A DNA stretch of 64,000 nucleotides from Cesiribacteraceae bacterium YIM B00369 (GCA_017948555.1 JAFMYY010000008.1:62001-126000); one strand, 5' to 3'; shown: positions 41,940 to 52,019, numbered from the stretch's first letter. Numbers and translations are program-made. The notes: a model not told the origin generated them from the sequence alone.

Positions 41940-44399
41940 TTAATTTGGATCCACATCTGCCACCACTTCTGTTTTTTTGAAGTTTTTGTCGTTTGTGAGG
42001 TTTTGGCAGGTGGCCGCAATAAAATCTTTCACAGCCGGAAGATCGATGTTCCGGCGCTCCAGTTTTACGTTAATATTCATAAGATACTGCCCTCTGATCC
42101 TGCCCACCATCGGCTCCTCCGGTCCCAATATTCTATCCTCTCCCAGATGTTGTTTCAGCATTCCTGCCAGGGCATGAGCCGCTGCCTCCGCAATCTCCTT
42201 TTCAGGGTTTTTTACCACTAAACGGATAAGGCGGCTGAAGGGCGGGTAAAAATACCGTTCCCTTTCCTCTATTTCTTTTATATAAAGGCCTTCATAGTCA
42301 CCAGCCAGCACCTGGTGCAGGATAGGCTGGTCTGTATTATTGGTCTGTATAATAACTTTCCCCGGAATTTCGCTCCTTCCTGCACGGCCGCTTACCTGAG
42401 TTATCAGCTGGAAGGTGCGCTCATAAGAGCGGAAGTCAGGAAAGTGAATCATCCGGTCGGCATCAAAAACCCCAACCAGGGTTACTTTCTCAAAATCCAG
42501 CCCTTTGCTGACCATTTGTGTACCTACCAGGATGTCGATCTTTCCTTCTTCAAAATCGTCGATAATCGTCTGGTAGCTGTTTTTCCGGCGGGTGGTGTCA
42601 AGGTCCATACGTTGCACATTCGCCTCCGGAACCATTAGCCTGATGCTTTCTTCCAGCTTTTCAGTTCCATAGCCAATGGTTTTTACTTTGTTGGAGCCAC
42701 AGGCAGGGCAGGAGGTAGGTACATAATCCTTATGTCCGCAATAATGGCAGCGGAGTTCGTTGGAGTACATGTGATAGGTAAGGCTTACAGCACAGTTGTT
42801 GCACTTGGGTATCCAGCTGCATTCCTCGCAATTGAGGTAGGGGGCATACCCCCTGCGGTTCTGAAAAATAATTGCCTGCTCGCCTTTTTTAACAGTTTCG
42901 TTCATGGCATTTATCAGTTCCTGAGAAAACATTGCTTTCATTGTTTTCTGTCGCTGCGCAATTCTGGTATCTGCCAGCTGGAGCTCCGGCAGGCTGGCAT
43001 TGCCGTAACGGCTGTCAAGCTTAACCAAACCATATTTACCCTGCCTTGCCTGGTAATATGACTCTATAGAAGGAGTGGCAGAACCCAGCAGGTTTTTGGC
43101 GCTGTGGAGGCGCGAAAGAACTAAAGCCGTGTCGCGTGCGTGGTAGCGCGGCGCAGGATCGTACTGCTTATAGGATGTTTCATGTTCTTCATCCACGATA
43201 ATTAAGCCCAGATTGTCGAAAGGAAGAAAAACAGAAGAGCGCACTCCAACAATCAGCGGAAGGTCGCCCCGTAATACTCCCTGCCATACTTCCACTCTTT
43301 CATTATCTGAGAAGCGGCTGTGGTACACCCCCATCCGGTCGCCGAAAACTTTTTTAAGGCGGTTTACAATTTGGGTGGTAAGAGCAATTTCAGGAAGCAG
43401 GTACAGTACCTGACTGCCATTTTCAAGCGCCTCTTCAATCAGGTTAATGTAAATTTCTGTTTTGCCACTCCCGGTTATACCATGTAGCAGAACAGTGTCT
43501 TTGGTTTCAAAATGCTGCAGAATTTCATCCCTTGCTATGGTTTGCCTGTCGTTAAGCTTAACGGATTTAGGGCTCAGGTTCGCAGGCAGTATAAAGCGGG
43601 GAACAATTTCTTCAAATTCTTCCAGTACTTCATTTTTCACAAGGGTCCGGATAGAAGAAGGGGAAATATCGCCCTGTACCAGATCCGTTTTTTCAATACC
43701 CTGGCGGTTGCAGGAAGGGTTTTGCAGAACAGGGCAAAGCTGAAGGTATTTCAGCACCACATCGCTTTGTTTAGGCTGTTTTTCAAGTACTTCAAAAAGT
43801 GCTTCCAGGTTCCTTTTGTCCCCTGCGTAAAACTCGTTCAGCCGGATTTTTTTGGCGGTTTTAGGCTTGTATTTATCTTTTACCTGTTCAAAAAGCAGTA
43901 TTGCTTCTTTAGCTATTAGCTGCTTAAAAATATTATACAGGGTCTTTTGCTGCAGAATTTCTTCTGCTTCGGCATAGGTAAGGGTTTGCTTTTCCCGCAG
44001 GGCATCCAGCAGCTTCTGTTCTTTTTCGTTAAACTGCGACTGGCTGTTGCCAAAATCGAAGTTAGGGTGTAGCTGCACCTGCGACTGGCTGCTGAGCTTG
44101 AGGCCGCTTGGCAGGGCCACATTCAGCACTTCGCCTGGAGTGCACATATAGTAGGAGGCCATCCATTTGAACAGCTTTAACTGAATTGGAGTAACAATAG
44201 GGGCATCGTCCAGCACCTCCAGCAGGTAGCGGGCATCATAATCTACCGGTGCCTGCCGGTGTATTTCATCCACAATTCCGGTCAGGATTTTCTTCTTGCC
44301 AAACTGCACAATTACCCTGCTGCCCGGCGCTGCCTGTCCGCTCATTACCTGCGGTACCCGGTAGGTAAAGAGTTTAGGGATGGGCACAGGCAGTAGCAC
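41940..44399 (-). CDS. priA: Primosomal replication protein PriA (helicase)
   Basis: 819 residues from the GTG at 44399. 3' DNA-binding domain about 1-105 (LLPVPIPKLFTYRVP), then helicase core: LLHGITGSGKTEIYINL (Walker A), LIIVDEEHETSYKQ (DEEH box), LLGSATPSIES. The zinc-binding insert holds eight Cys (CEEC, CNNC, CHYC, CPAC). The second lobe has VGTQMVSKGLDFEKVTLVGV and QVSGRAGR. PriA restarts stalled forks. The in-frame sequence upstream (FVERETLFCN) still resembles the family N-terminus but contains no ATG/GTG/TTG, so translation may begin at a rare codon such as CTG 44450 or ATT 44462. Confidence 0.94.
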   Translation of the reverse strand: MLLPVPIPKLFTYRVPQVMSGQAAPGSRVIVQFGKKKILTGIVDEIHRQAPVDYDARYLLEVLDDAPIVTPIQLKLFKWMASYYMCTPGEVLNVALPSGLKLSSQSQVQLHPNFDFGNSQSQFNEKEQKLLDALREKQTLTYAEAEEILQQKTLYNIFKQLIAKEAILLFEQVKDKYKPKTAKKIRLNEFYAGDKRNLEALFEVLEKQPKQSDVVLKYLQLCPVLQNPSCNRQGIEKTDLVQGDISPSSIRTLVKNEVLEEFEEIVPRFILPANLSPKSVKLNDRQTIARDEILQHFETKDTVLLHGITGSGKTEIYINLIEEALENGSQVLYLLPEIALTTQIVNRLKKVFGDRMGVYHSRFSDNERVEVWQGVLRGDLPLIVGVRSSVFLPFDNLGLIIVDEEHETSYKQYDPAPRYHARDTALVLSRLHSAKNLLGSATPSIESYYQARQGKYGLVKLDSRYGNASLPELQLADTRIAQRQKTMKAMFSQELINAMNETVKKGEQAIIFQNRRGYAPYLNCEECSWIPKCNNCAVSLTYHMYSNELRCHYCGHKDYVPTSCPACGSNKVKTIGYGTEKLEESIRLMVPEANVQRMDLDTTRRKNSYQTIIDDFEEGKIDILVGTQMVSKGLDFEKVTLVGVFDADRMIHFPDFRSYERTFQLITQVSGRAGRSEIPGKVIIQTNNTDQPILHQVLAGDYEGLYIKEIEERERYFYPPFSRLIRLVVKNPEKEIAEAAAHALAGMLKQHLGEDRILGPEEPMVGRIRGQYLMNINVKLERRNIDLPAVKDFIAATCQNLTNDKNFKKTEVVADVDPN

Positions 44400-44508
44400 A
44401 TTGCAAAAAAGGGTTTCCCGCTCAACAAATAAACTATCCTGAAATTCCAGTGTGTTTTTAATTTAAATGTTAGAAGATAAACGAATGATTTCTAACCTCT
44501 AATCTAGT

Positions 44509-46548
44509 CTATTTCTGCAACATTTCAAGCGCTGCCTCCGGAGTAAGTACCGGCTGCCGGCAGCTTTGGTTGTAGCAAACATAAATTGTGGTTTTATCTT
44601 CGCGTGCTTCGCGGTTTTCGAGTAAGGGCAGGCCGCCACCCACGGGAGCGGCGCAAATCACCTTGTTTGGGTAATACCTTAGCTGAGTAATTGCCAGACC
44701 GAATTCGCGGTACTGAGGGCCCACAATGGCTATTTCAGCTGTTGGTTTCGTTAGCCCGGTATAAAGGCAGGCCAGGTAAGTAAAGTACCTTGGTTCTGCC
44801 AACAGTAGCTTTTGGAGAGTACCCACCATATCTTCTGCAAGTTTCCGGTATTTCTGCACGTCGAGCAGGAGCCCCAGCCTGTACAGGTTCATGGCCATGG
44901 CAGAATTAGAGGAGGGAATTACGTTGTCGAACAATTCCTTCTTCCGGGCAATCAGCTTTTCGCTGCCGGCGCCGGTATAAAAGAACAGCTTTTCCTGATC
45001 GTCGAGGAAGTTTTGCAGGGTATATTTCGTAAGCGCCTTTGCTTTAAGAAGCCATTCCTCCTCAAAGGATACCTCATAAAGGTGGATGTACCCCTGGATA
45101 ATAAATGCATAATCCTCAAGACAGGCATCAATGCCGGCTTTGCCGTTTTTGTAGCTGCGCATCAGTTTGCTGCCTTCCTGCAGTTTAGTGGCAATAAAAC
45201 GTGCATTCTTCAGAGCCAGTTGCAAAAACCGCTGCTCACCGAAGGCGGCATAAGCATCTGCCAAGCCGGTAAGCATAAGTCCGTTCCAGCCTGCCAGTAT
45301 TTTATCGTCCAGTCCGGGGCGCGGCCTTTCCTCCCGTACACGAAAAAGTTTTTGCTCTGCCTCCTGAAGAAATTCCTCAAACTCAGCAGGGTCGAGCTCG
45401 TATTTCCCTGCAAAATCTGTAGTGCTCTCCCTGCAATAGAGAATGTTTTTTCCTCCTTCCCAGTTGCCGTGTTCATCAATATTATAATAGTCGCAGAAGA
45501 TTTCAGTTTCTTCTCCCAAAATTTTCTCAATTTCCGAATAGCTCCAGCAGTAAAATTTGCCTTCTTCACCCTCGCTGTCGGCATCCAGGGCTGCATAAAA
45601 TCCACCATCCGGACTTAGCATTTCCCTTTCTGCCCATTCAATGGTCTGGTAAACCACTTTTTTATAAAGAGGATCACCCGTGGCAGTGTATGCTTCTGAG
45701 TACAGGCTGATGAGCTGAGCGTTGTCATACAGCATTTTTTCGAAATGGGGAGCAAACCATCGGTCATCTACAGAGTAGCGGGCAAAACCGCCACCCAGCT
45801 GATCGTAAATGCCGCCCCTGGCCATTTCTGTTAAAGTAAGCCTGGCATGTTCAAGGGCTTTATTTTCGCCGGTAGCTTCCCAATAGCGTAAAAGGAACTG
45901 CCAGTGCTCTGGCATCGGAAACTTGGGAGCATTATTCAGTCCGCCATGCTTGGAATCAAATGCTTTGGCAAAGCCAGTGTATATTTTCTCCAGGTCCCCG
46001 CCGGTGAAGGTTGAGTTAACAGAATCCAGCCCGTATTTCCGGATATCGCTGTACCTTAAGGCTTCGGTAAACTTTTCTGCTGACTCCTCCAGGTCTTTGC
46101 GGTTTTCGCGAAAGGCTTTGGCTACGCTCTGCAGCAGTTGCATCCAGTTTTGCTGTGGAAAATAAGTGCCGCCGTAAAATGGTTTCTGCTCAGGAGTTAA
46201 AAAAACATTGAGGGGCCATCCACCCTGCAGCCCCATCGCCTGCACCGCTTCCATATAAATCTGGTCTACGTCAGGCCTTTCTTCCCTGTCTACCTTAATA
46301 CAAATAAAGTCTCTATTCATAAGAGCAGCCACCTCTTCTTTTTCAAAGCTCTCGCGCTCCATTACATGGCACCAGTGGCATGCAGAGTAGCCAATACTTA
46401 CAATAATTGGCTTTTCTTCTGAGCGTGCTTTTTGTAAAGCTTCCTCACCCCAGGGGTACCAGTCTACAGGGTTGTGCTGGTGCTGGAGGAGGTAGGGGCT
46501 GTCTGATTGGGAGAGTCTGTTAGTATATGGAGGATTGGGGCTATTCAT
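44509..46548 (-). CDS. DUF255 thioredoxin-domain protein (YyaL/SPATA20 type)
   Basis: 679 residues. N-terminal thioredoxin-like DUF255 domain (about 1-160): [31 protein letters not shown] with [23 protein letters not shown]. The rest is an (alpha/alpha) barrel like N-acylglucosamine 2-epimerases ([45 protein letters not shown]). The full-length family is conserved from bacteria to humans but its biochemical role is unsettled. No signal peptide, so cytoplasmic. It overlaps the upstream GSCFA gene by 8 nt. Confidence 0.93.
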   Translation of the reverse strand: MNSPNPPYTNRLSQSDSPYLLQHQHNPVDWYPWGEEALQKARSEEKPIIVSIGYSACHWCHVMERESFEKEEVAALMNRDFICIKVDREERPDVDQIYMEAVQAMGLQGGWPLNVFLTPEQKPFYGGTYFPQQNWMQLLQSVAKAFRENRKDLEESAEKFTEALRYSDIRKYGLDSVNSTFTGGDLEKIYTGFAKAFDSKHGGLNNAPKFPMPEHWQFLLRYWEATGENKALEHARLTLTEMARGGIYDQLGGGFARYSVDDRWFAPHFEKMLYDNAQLISLYSEAYTATGDPLYKKVVYQTIEWAEREMLSPDGGFYAALDADSEGEEGKFYCWSYSEIEKILGEETEIFCDYYNIDEHGNWEGGKNILYCRESTTDFAGKYELDPAEFEEFLQEAEQKLFRVREERPRPGLDDKILAGWNGLMLTGLADAYAAFGEQRFLQLALKNARFIATKLQEGSKLMRSYKNGKAGIDACLEDYAFIIQGYIHLYEVSFEEEWLLKAKALTKYTLQNFLDDQEKLFFYTGAGSEKLIARKKELFDNVIPSSNSAMAMNLYRLGLLLDVQKYRKLAEDMVGTLQKLLLAEPRYFTYLACLYTGLTKPTAEIAIVGPQYREFGLAITQLRYYPNKVICAAPVGGGLPLLENREAREDKTTIYVCYNQSCRQPVLTPEAALEMLQK

Positions 46549-47515
46549 AAATCCGGCTTTTTAGTTGTGCTATTTCTTCAGCTACATTTACCTCATAAGG
46601 AAATCGTTCCAGCTTATGAATTGTTTTACGGATAAACTGCTGATGCGCTTCCGACTCCGGATTAAAGGGCTTATGCCTGAGGGCATTAAGAATATTTTTC
46701 CAGTCTTTAAGGAAGCTCTGTGCATTTTCGCTGAAATGGGAGGCTGTAAATTTTTGCCAGATATAATCCTCTGCTTCTTCGCCGGGGTGGAGCAGGTCGC
46801 GGCCGTAAAAGCGGTAATCGCGCAGGTCGTCGAGCAGCAGCTCATAAGCAGGAAAATAGCTTACCCCCTCAAAGGAATTGCACACCTGGTGAGTGAATAA
46901 CCTTAAAACAGCTTTACTTACTGCATTTAGCTCCAGGGTATCTTTTAGATGACGGACAGGACTTACGGTTAATATGATCCGGAGAGAAGGGTTTACTTTT
47001 TTTGCGGCCTCATAAAATGAGCGGAAGCTGCTATTGAGTTCATCTGTTGAGCTTAATTTTTTTTGAAACAGCTTCTGGGGTTGTTTATGGCAGTTAGCTA
47101 CTCCCATTTGCATGCTGATGTGCTCATATTGGAAGGCAGTGCCTGTGGTGATGATCAGTACTTTTGCCTGCCGCAGTTTTTGCCCCACCTCATTGAAGAG
47201 TGTGTTTAATTTTTCATGGAGGAACTCTTCAGAGGATGCATTGATGGATGAATGCAGTAAATAACTTACCTGCCGGCCTTCTATATTGATAAAAGTTTCA
47301 GGTCCGGGCGATTTAGCTTCCAGTGCCAATTGCAGGAGTTGGCATAAGATGCCGGGGTGAAAAAGGGTACCGAAGGGGTTAACCAGCACCGGAAATTTAT
47401 TAGAACTGAGCCGGTTACCGATTACATCAGAAAAACAGGAACCTGCTGTAATGATATTGTCATTCAGTTCAAGGCTGAAGCCGGGATTTACAGGATGGAG
47501 CTCAGTGCGGAACAT
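46541..47515 (-). CDS. GSCFA-domain protein
   Basis: 324 residues. The family-naming motif appears as [13 protein letters not shown] near residue 27, followed by [33 protein letters not shown] and [11 protein letters not shown]. Together they form an SGNH/GDSL-like hydrolase fold (Ser of GSCF, His near the end). No signal peptide. Function in Bacteroidota is not established. The overlap with the DUF255 gene makes it the first cistron of a two-gene operon. Confidence 0.88.
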   Translation of the reverse strand: MFRTELHPVNPGFSLELNDNIITAGSCFSDVIGNRLSSNKFPVLVNPFGTLFHPGILCQLLQLALEAKSPGPETFINIEGRQVSYLLHSSINASSEEFLHEKLNTLFNEVGQKLRQAKVLIITTGTAFQYEHISMQMGVANCHKQPQKLFQKKLSSTDELNSSFRSFYEAAKKVNPSLRIILTVSPVRHLKDTLELNAVSKAVLRLFTHQVCNSFEGVSYFPAYELLLDDLRDYRFYGRDLLHPGEEAEDYIWQKFTASHFSENAQSFLKDWKNILNALRHKPFNPESEAHQQFIRKTIHKLERFPYEVNVAEEIAQLKSRIYE

Positions 47516-47640
47516 GGACTGATCAGTTGATTAATTAATTTGACAGGGTACTCTTTCGTGAATGAAAATGAAGCCATTCAAATATTTTGCTATTCTAAAG
47601 GTAAGAACAAAAACCGACAGGAGGGGAAGGAACACGGCAA

Positions 47641-47673
47641 TAAAAAAGGCGCCTTGTTGGTACAAAGCGCCTT
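47641..47673 (-). terminator. Terminator of the rpsF-rpsR-rplI operon
   Basis: AAGGCGC (47646-47652) and GCGCCTT (47667-47673), extended by four inner pairs after one mismatch. On the minus strand a run of T follows (complement of 47642-47647). Confidence 0.85.
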
Positions 47674-47697
47674 AAATATTATAATGGGTGGTCCGGA

Positions 47698-48141
47698 TTA
47701 TTCAGAAACCACTTCAAAAGCAATTTCTTTCTTCACATCTTTGTGAAGGTCGATCTCTGCAGTGTAATCACCAAGAGTTTTCACTTCGCCATTGATAGAG
47801 ATTTGCTTACGGTCAACATCGTGTCCTTTAGCTTTCAGTGCATCAGCAATCTGGTTAGGAGTAACCGCACCAAATATTTTGCCGCTTTCACCAGCTTTAG
47901 CCGGTATAGTAAGCTTCACTGCTCCGATTGCATCAGCAAGGGCCTGGGCATCCTGCTTCACTTTCTCTGCTTTGTGAGCTGCCTGACGGGTGTTTTCGTC
48001 GCGCTGCTTTACATTAGAGGGAGTAGCCATCATTGCATAGCCCTGTGGGATAAGGAAGTTTCTGCCATAACCAGGTTTTACGTCTACCAGGTCATTTTTA
48101 TAGCCGAGTCCTTTAATATCTTTCTTAAGTATAAGTTCCAT
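47698..48141 (-). CDS. rplI: Ribosomal protein bL9
   Basis: 147 residues, normal length. N-terminal domain MELILKKDIKGLGYKNDLVDVKPGYGRNFLIPQGYA, long connecting helix (about 40-75), C-terminal domain GKIFGAVTPNQIADALKAKGHDVDRKQI. It binds 23S rRNA at the L1 stalk base. It is the last gene of the conserved rpsF-rpsR-rplI operon. Confidence 0.97.
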   Translation of the reverse strand: MELILKKDIKGLGYKNDLVDVKPGYGRNFLIPQGYAMMATPSNVKQRDENTRQAAHKAEKVKQDAQALADAIGAVKLTIPAKAGESGKIFGAVTPNQIADALKAKGHDVDRKQISINGEVKTLGDYTAEIDLHKDVKKEIAFEVVSE

Positions 48142-48231
48142 GTGTAAAAAACGTTTATAGTTGAAATTTTTCTGCGAGGCGCTTCAGGTATTTACCTTTG
48201 GCCTTTAGCAAAGCAATGAACAACTAAAGAA

Positions 48232-48483
48232 TTATTTTAAAGAATCAGTTACGTACGGAAGTAAGCCAAGATGACGGGCTCTCTTAACAGCCTGAGTAAC
48301 TTTTTTCTGGAACTTCTGGCTTGTACCGGTAATACGTGCTGGTAAAAGTTTACCTTGTTCGTTTACAAACTTAAGTAAAAAGTTTGCGTCTTTGTAATCG
48401 ATATACTTAATGCCGTTTTTCTTGAAGCGGCAATATTTTTTTCTGTTCTCGTTACGTACGATTGGTTCGTTCTGTAGTGACAT
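48232..48483 (-). CDS. rpsR: Ribosomal protein bS18
   Basis: 83 residues. The core KKYCRFKKNGIKYIDYKDANFLLKFVNEQGKLLPARITGTSQKFQKKVTQAVKRARHLGLLPY is typical; the single N-terminal zinc-type Cys remains in YCRF. It forms a heterodimer with bS6 on the 30S platform. It shares 1 nt with the end of rpsF. Confidence 0.97.
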   Translation of the reverse strand: MSLQNEPIVRNENRKKYCRFKKNGIKYIDYKDANFLLKFVNEQGKLLPARITGTSQKFQKKVTQAVKRARHLGLLPYVTDSLK

Positions 48484-48857
48484 TATTTTTTCTCCTCCTT
48501 AGCTGTTACTTGTTCTTTTCTGTTAAACTCTCCTCTTTTTCTTTTCTGATTGTATTCAATCGCGTGTTTGTCGAGCGATACTGTTAAAAATCGCATTACT
48601 GTTTCGTCACGGCGAAACTCAGTTTCGAGGGTAGCAATCAGCGCAGGATCCGCCTGATATTCAAAAAGGGTGTAAAAACCGGTTGATTTGTGCTGGATTG
48701 GGTAAGCCAGTTTTTTCAGCCCCCAGTTTTCTTCATTGATGATTTCCGCACCACCATCAGTTAATACTTTTCTGAATTTTTCGACAGTATCCTTCATCTG
48801 AGCCTCAGACAAAACGGGAGTTAAAATGAATACCGTCTCGTAATTTTTCGGTTGCAT
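48483..48857 (-). CDS. rpsF: Ribosomal protein bS6
   Basis: 124 residues. [48 protein letters not shown] and [22 protein letters not shown] are the standard bS6 core. A basic-acidic tail (KEEKK) follows. First gene of the operon, with a consensus promoter 33 nt upstream of the start codon. Confidence 0.97.
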   Translation of the reverse strand: MQPKNYETVFILTPVLSEAQMKDTVEKFRKVLTDGGAEIINEENWGLKKLAYPIQHKSTGFYTLFEYQADPALIATLETEFRRDETVMRFLTVSLDKHAIEYNQKRKRGEFNRKEQVTAKEEKK

Positions 48858-48889
48858 AATAAATTGTTAATGAACTTAAATTGAAGCTG

Positions 48890-48920
48890 CAAAAATAGCA
48901 GATCCTTTGTAATTATCAAA
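48890..48920 (-). promoter_or_regulatory. Consensus Bacteroidota promoter of rpsF
   Basis: On the minus strand: TTTG (48917-48920), exactly 19 nt, TATTTTTG (48890-48897), a perfect match to the -33/-7 consensus TTTG-N19-TAnnTTTG. Transcription should begin near 48883, about 26 nt before the ATG at 48857. Confidence 0.8.
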
Positions 48921-48933
48921 ATGTTTGATAAAG

Positions 48934-48961
48934 AAATGGCTCCGGAAGTGCGGAGCCATTT
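48934..48961 (-). terminator. Hairpin terminator after the coiled-coil protein gene
   Basis: Perfect 11-bp arms (48934-48944, 48951-48961) with a 6-nt loop. The T tail on the minus strand is short. It lies between the end of the coiled-coil gene and the rpsF promoter. Confidence 0.65.
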
Positions 48962-48983
48962 AATATTTTTAGTGTCCGGAAGG

Positions 48984-49910
48984 TTATTTTACTGTAAACT
49001 TCTCCGTTCCTATCAGGTATCCCTCTGCATAAAGCTCTACCTGGTAGGTCCCGTCTTCGTAGTCGCTTTCCTTCTCGTACATAAAAGTGAGCTGCTGGCG
49101 GGTATTATCAAAAAGGATTTCCTGTCTGGCAGTATAAAACTCTTCCCGTTTATTAATCATCATGGTGCCTGAGCCGGTGGCAACGTCAAACAAAACGTTA
49201 CCGTCAGGGTCTATGATTCTTAATAAAATGTCTTTGCTTTCAATTGGAGCTACAGGGTTGTCGGCAAGATTGAAGGTTACTTTTAACTGCTCAACCTGGC
49301 GGTCTCTGAATTCCCCTTCTCTTTCCTTGCCACGCTTGTTTACAGCCAGTACTTTGATATTCTCGGCCTTCAGGCGGGAAGCAACATTCACTTTTTTCTG
49401 AAGTTCCGCTCTTTTCTCAGTAATCAGGCTAATGGAATCTGATAGCTTGTTCTGAGTGGTTTTAAGGTTAGTGTTTTCAGCATAAAGAGAGTCGCTTAAT
49501 GCACGGAGGCGGGTAAGCTCAACATCTTTTTGCTTCAGGAGGGTTTCATATCCCTGTACTTTTTCCCTGATTTCACCATAACGACGCTGGGCAATGGAGG
49601 CAGACCTTGTTAATTGTTCCTTCTCTGCTTCAAGTTCAGCTTTGGCTTGCTGCAGTTCGGCCACATCGCCGCCAAGGGCTTCAATTTCCTGTATTTTCCG
49701 GTCCAGTTCACTGCTGATCTGGGTAAGTTTTTCATATGTTTCGAGCAGTTCAGTGTTTTTACTGTTGATTTCCGCCTTCAGTTCCTGTTTTTCCCGGTAG
49801 TCCATATAGTAAACAACACCGTTAACGATAAGCAACAATGCTATAACAGCAATAATAAGCGTCCTCTTGTTTTTATTAGTGCTTTTTGTTTCTTCAGTCT
49901 GGTCTGCCAT
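48984..49910 (-). CDS. Membrane-anchored coiled-coil protein of unknown function
   Basis: 308 residues. Short basic cytoplasmic start, one transmembrane helix about 15-34 (LIIAVIALLLIVNGVVYYM), a long coiled coil about 36-190 rich in Glu/Lys/Leu heptads, and a C-terminal beta domain (about 205-308: VTFNLADNPVAPIESKDILLRIIDPDGNVLFDVATGSGTM...GTYQVELYAEGYLIG). Such proteins are common in Bacteroidota and are often mislabelled SMC-like. Topology suggests the beta domain is periplasmic. No function known to me. Confidence 0.75.
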   Translation of the reverse strand: MADQTEETKSTNKNKRTLIIAVIALLLIVNGVVYYMDYREKQELKAEINSKNTELLETYEKLTQISSELDRKIQEIEALGGDVAELQQAKAELEAEKEQLTRSASIAQRRYGEIREKVQGYETLLKQKDVELTRLRALSDSLYAENTNLKTTQNKLSDSISLITEKRAELQKKVNVASRLKAENIKVLAVNKRGKEREGEFRDRQVEQLKVTFNLADNPVAPIESKDILLRIIDPDGNVLFDVATGSGTMMINKREEFYTARQEILFDNTRQQLTFMYEKESDYEDGTYQVELYAEGYLIGTEKFTVK

Positions 49911-50242
49911 CTTGATTTAATTGATTTACAACTATTAATGTAAAATTAGTTTTAATATTGTTTATGCTTTAAAATTTATTATTTCCTGCTGTGAGTGGGT
50001 TTGAAATTTATCCCTGCCAGGGTGCCGGACCATTTTACGCAGGATAATTTCCGGGCCTGAAACTGCTTTTTTGTATGCAAAAGCAAATATTTTACCAGTT
50101 TCTCATTATTCGTTTATGGTTTCTGGTCCTGCAGCATTTATTTTGTTTGCGGAAAATTTTGTCTTGATTTGTTCTGTAAAAATGACGTAAATATAACCAT
50201 GGGTACCTTTTAGGCGGCAAATATCAATAAAAATATAATTGT
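49911..50242. other. Intergenic region between divergent genes
   Basis: 332 AT-rich bases with no coding frame or clear hairpin. It presumably contains promoters for the coiled-coil gene and the methyltransferase gene, but no good consensus match was found. Confidence 0.35.
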
Positions 50243-50833
50243 ATGACAGTCTTTGATGAAAAATACTGGACATCCCGCTATAATACCGGGCAGACACAGT
50301 GGGACGCCGGTGAAATAACCACTCCTTTAAAAGAATACTTCAATTCATTGAAGAACAAAGATATAGAAATTTTAATTCCCGGAGGTGGCAATGGGTATGA
50401 AGCAGCATTTTTGCATAAAAATGGTTTTAAAAATGTATTCCTGCTGGATATTTCAGCTGTGCCCCTGAAAAACTTCAGGAATAAGCACCCTGATTTTCCT
50501 GCCGGTCACCTTCTTCATGAAGATTTTTTTAAACTTAAAGGAGCATTTGACCTTGTGGTGGAGCAAACATTTTTCTGTGCCCTTCATCCGGAAAACCGCA
50601 GGGAGTACGCAAAAAAAACCGCTGAATTATTAAAGCCCGGAGGGCATTTGGCTGGTGTGTTGTTTGATGGGCAGTTTAATCAGGCCGGGCCTCCCTTTGG
50701 TGGCAATAAGGAGGAATACCAGACTTATTTTGAGCCTTACTTTACCATCAGGAAATTAGAAAGGTGTTATAATTCCATTGAACCGAGAGAGGGAAGGGAG
50801 CTGTGGATTAATATAGTAGCTCAATCTGTTTAA
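50243..50833 (+). CDS. TPMT-family SAM-dependent methyltransferase
   Basis: 196 residues. Thiopurine-methyltransferase-like layout: YWTSRYNTGQTQWDAGEITTPLKEYF at the N-terminus, the SAM site ILIPGGGNGYEAAFLHKNGF, VFLLDISAVPL, and LVVEQTFFCALHPENRREYAKKTAELLKPGGHL. The natural substrate of bacterial TPMT-like enzymes may be selenium, tellurium or small thiol compounds; here it is unknown. Cytoplasmic. Its 3' end overlaps the convergent methyltransferase gene by 4 nt. Confidence 0.88.
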   Translation: MTVFDEKYWTSRYNTGQTQWDAGEITTPLKEYFNSLKNKDIEILIPGGGNGYEAAFLHKNGFKNVFLLDISAVPLKNFRNKHPDFPAGHLLHEDFFKLKGAFDLVVEQTFFCALHPENRREYAKKTAELLKPGGHLAGVLFDGQFNQAGPPFGGNKEEYQTYFEPYFTIRKLERCYNSIEPREGRELWINIVAQSV

Positions 50834-51627
50834 TATTCCAGAATGTAATGCTCTTTTTGAATTCCCGGCTGGAAGAACAGAATACCGGCATGAAACAGGT
50901 CTATGCTCAGGCTTACACTTGAATGCTCTCTGATTTCCTTCCAGGCTTTTTTCATTCCTTTCGACCAGTAAATATCGTCCATCACTAAAAAGGAATCTTT
51001 GTGGAGCCGTGGGAGCAGGAGGTTAAAATAGCGGAGGCTGGCCTCATAGGTGTGGTTGGCATCAAGATAGGCAGCGTCTATTTTTGAAAGCTTTTCACCA
51101 AGCAGTTCCGGTAAGGTATGATCAATATCTCCTTCCAGAAGATAAATATTAGATTGAGGCCATTTTGAAAATGTTTGGCGTGCAATATTTGCTGTCTGCG
51201 TGCAGCCTTCAAGGGTGTAGACCTGGCCTCCGTTGGTGGCGGAAGCCAGATATAGGGTGTTAATTCCCAGAGAGGTGCCGAGTTCCAGTACGGTAGTGGC
51301 TTCCATATGCCTGATCAGCCGGTAAAGCAGGCGGCTGAAACGGGCTTTGGTTAGGCTGTTACGGGCAATTCTCCGGATGCTGCGCTTTTTATTACCTGTT
51401 ACACTTGAGCCGGCACCAAGGTCAGAAATTTTGATAGTACCATTATTCCGGAGCAACTCTTCTCGGGCTTTTTCTATTTCCATAAACTCAGGACCCTGAA
51501 GGTCCTTTTTTATGGCCTCTGTATAAAGTTTATAGATAAAGGGGGGGTGCAGCGAATGTTCACTCAGCGCCCGCAGCCAGTACGTAAGGAAAGATGTTGC
51601 CTGAAAAGCTTTTTGCCGGACCTGCAC
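50830..51627 (-). CDS. Class I SAM-dependent methyltransferase
   Basis: 265 residues. Rossmann methyltransferase core: TTVLELGTSLGINTLYLASATNGGQVYTLEG (motif I and acidic loop), EGDIDHTLPELL, KIDAAYLDANHTYEASLRYFNLLLPRL, SFLVMDDIYWSKGM. The order and the DANH motif resemble catechol-type O-methyltransferases (Methyltransf_24). The substrate is unknown. No signal peptide. It starts 5 nt after the apaG stop, so the two genes are likely co-transcribed. Confidence 0.8.
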   Translation of the reverse strand: MQVRQKAFQATSFLTYWLRALSEHSLHPPFIYKLYTEAIKKDLQGPEFMEIEKAREELLRNNGTIKISDLGAGSSVTGNKKRSIRRIARNSLTKARFSRLLYRLIRHMEATTVLELGTSLGINTLYLASATNGGQVYTLEGCTQTANIARQTFSKWPQSNIYLLEGDIDHTLPELLGEKLSKIDAAYLDANHTYEASLRYFNLLLPRLHKDSFLVMDDIYWSKGMKKAWKEIREHSSVSLSIDLFHAGILFFQPGIQKEHYILEY

Positions 51628-51632
51628 AGGAT

Positions 51633-52019
51633 TTAGTTTTGGCGGAAAGGAACAATCATGGTAAATTCAGGGATTTTAACCTCAAAGGTTTTGCCATCCA
51701 TAATGCGTTCCATTGTATAGGTGCCGTACATTTTTCCAATCCCGGATTTTAAATTGCAGCCACTCACATACTGGTGGGTTTCCCCTGCTTCCAGAACAGG
51801 CTGCTGTCCAACCACTCCTTCTCCTTCCACCTCCCGTACAATATTATTGGCATCGTGGATGTGCCAGTGCCTGCGTAGGAGCTGAACAGTAAAATTACTA
51901 TTGTTTTCAATGGTAATCCTGTAAGTGAATACATAGTGCAGCTGGCTTGGGCTTGAATATTCCGGCTGATATTCAGTTTCTACGCTTACCTTAACACCTT
52001 GTGTAATTTCGGATACCAT
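51633..52019 (-). CDS. apaG: ApaG-family protein
   Basis: 128 residues from the ATG at 52019, matching the family length; an in-frame ATG at 52100 would add a hydrophobic leader that ApaG proteins lack. One fibronectin-III-like beta-sandwich: VSVETEYQPEYSSPSQLHYVFTYRITIENNS, QLLRRHWHIHDANN, VVGQQPVLEAGETHQYVSGCNLKSGIGKMYGTY, FTMIVPFRQN. ApaG is linked to Co2+/Mg2+ resistance and diadenosine tetraphosphate metabolism in enterics, but its exact action is unclear. Confidence 0.92.
   Translation of the reverse strand: MVSEITQGVKVSVETEYQPEYSSPSQLHYVFTYRITIENNSNFTVQLLRRHWHIHDANNIVREVEGEGVVGQQPVLEAGETHQYVSGCNLKSGIGKMYGTYTMERIMDGKTFEVKIPEFTMIVPFRQN

Noticed and set aside
44812-45618. 268-codon plus-strand frame opposite the DUF255 gene
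   Set aside because: Shadow of the conserved minus-strand gene with no family similarity.
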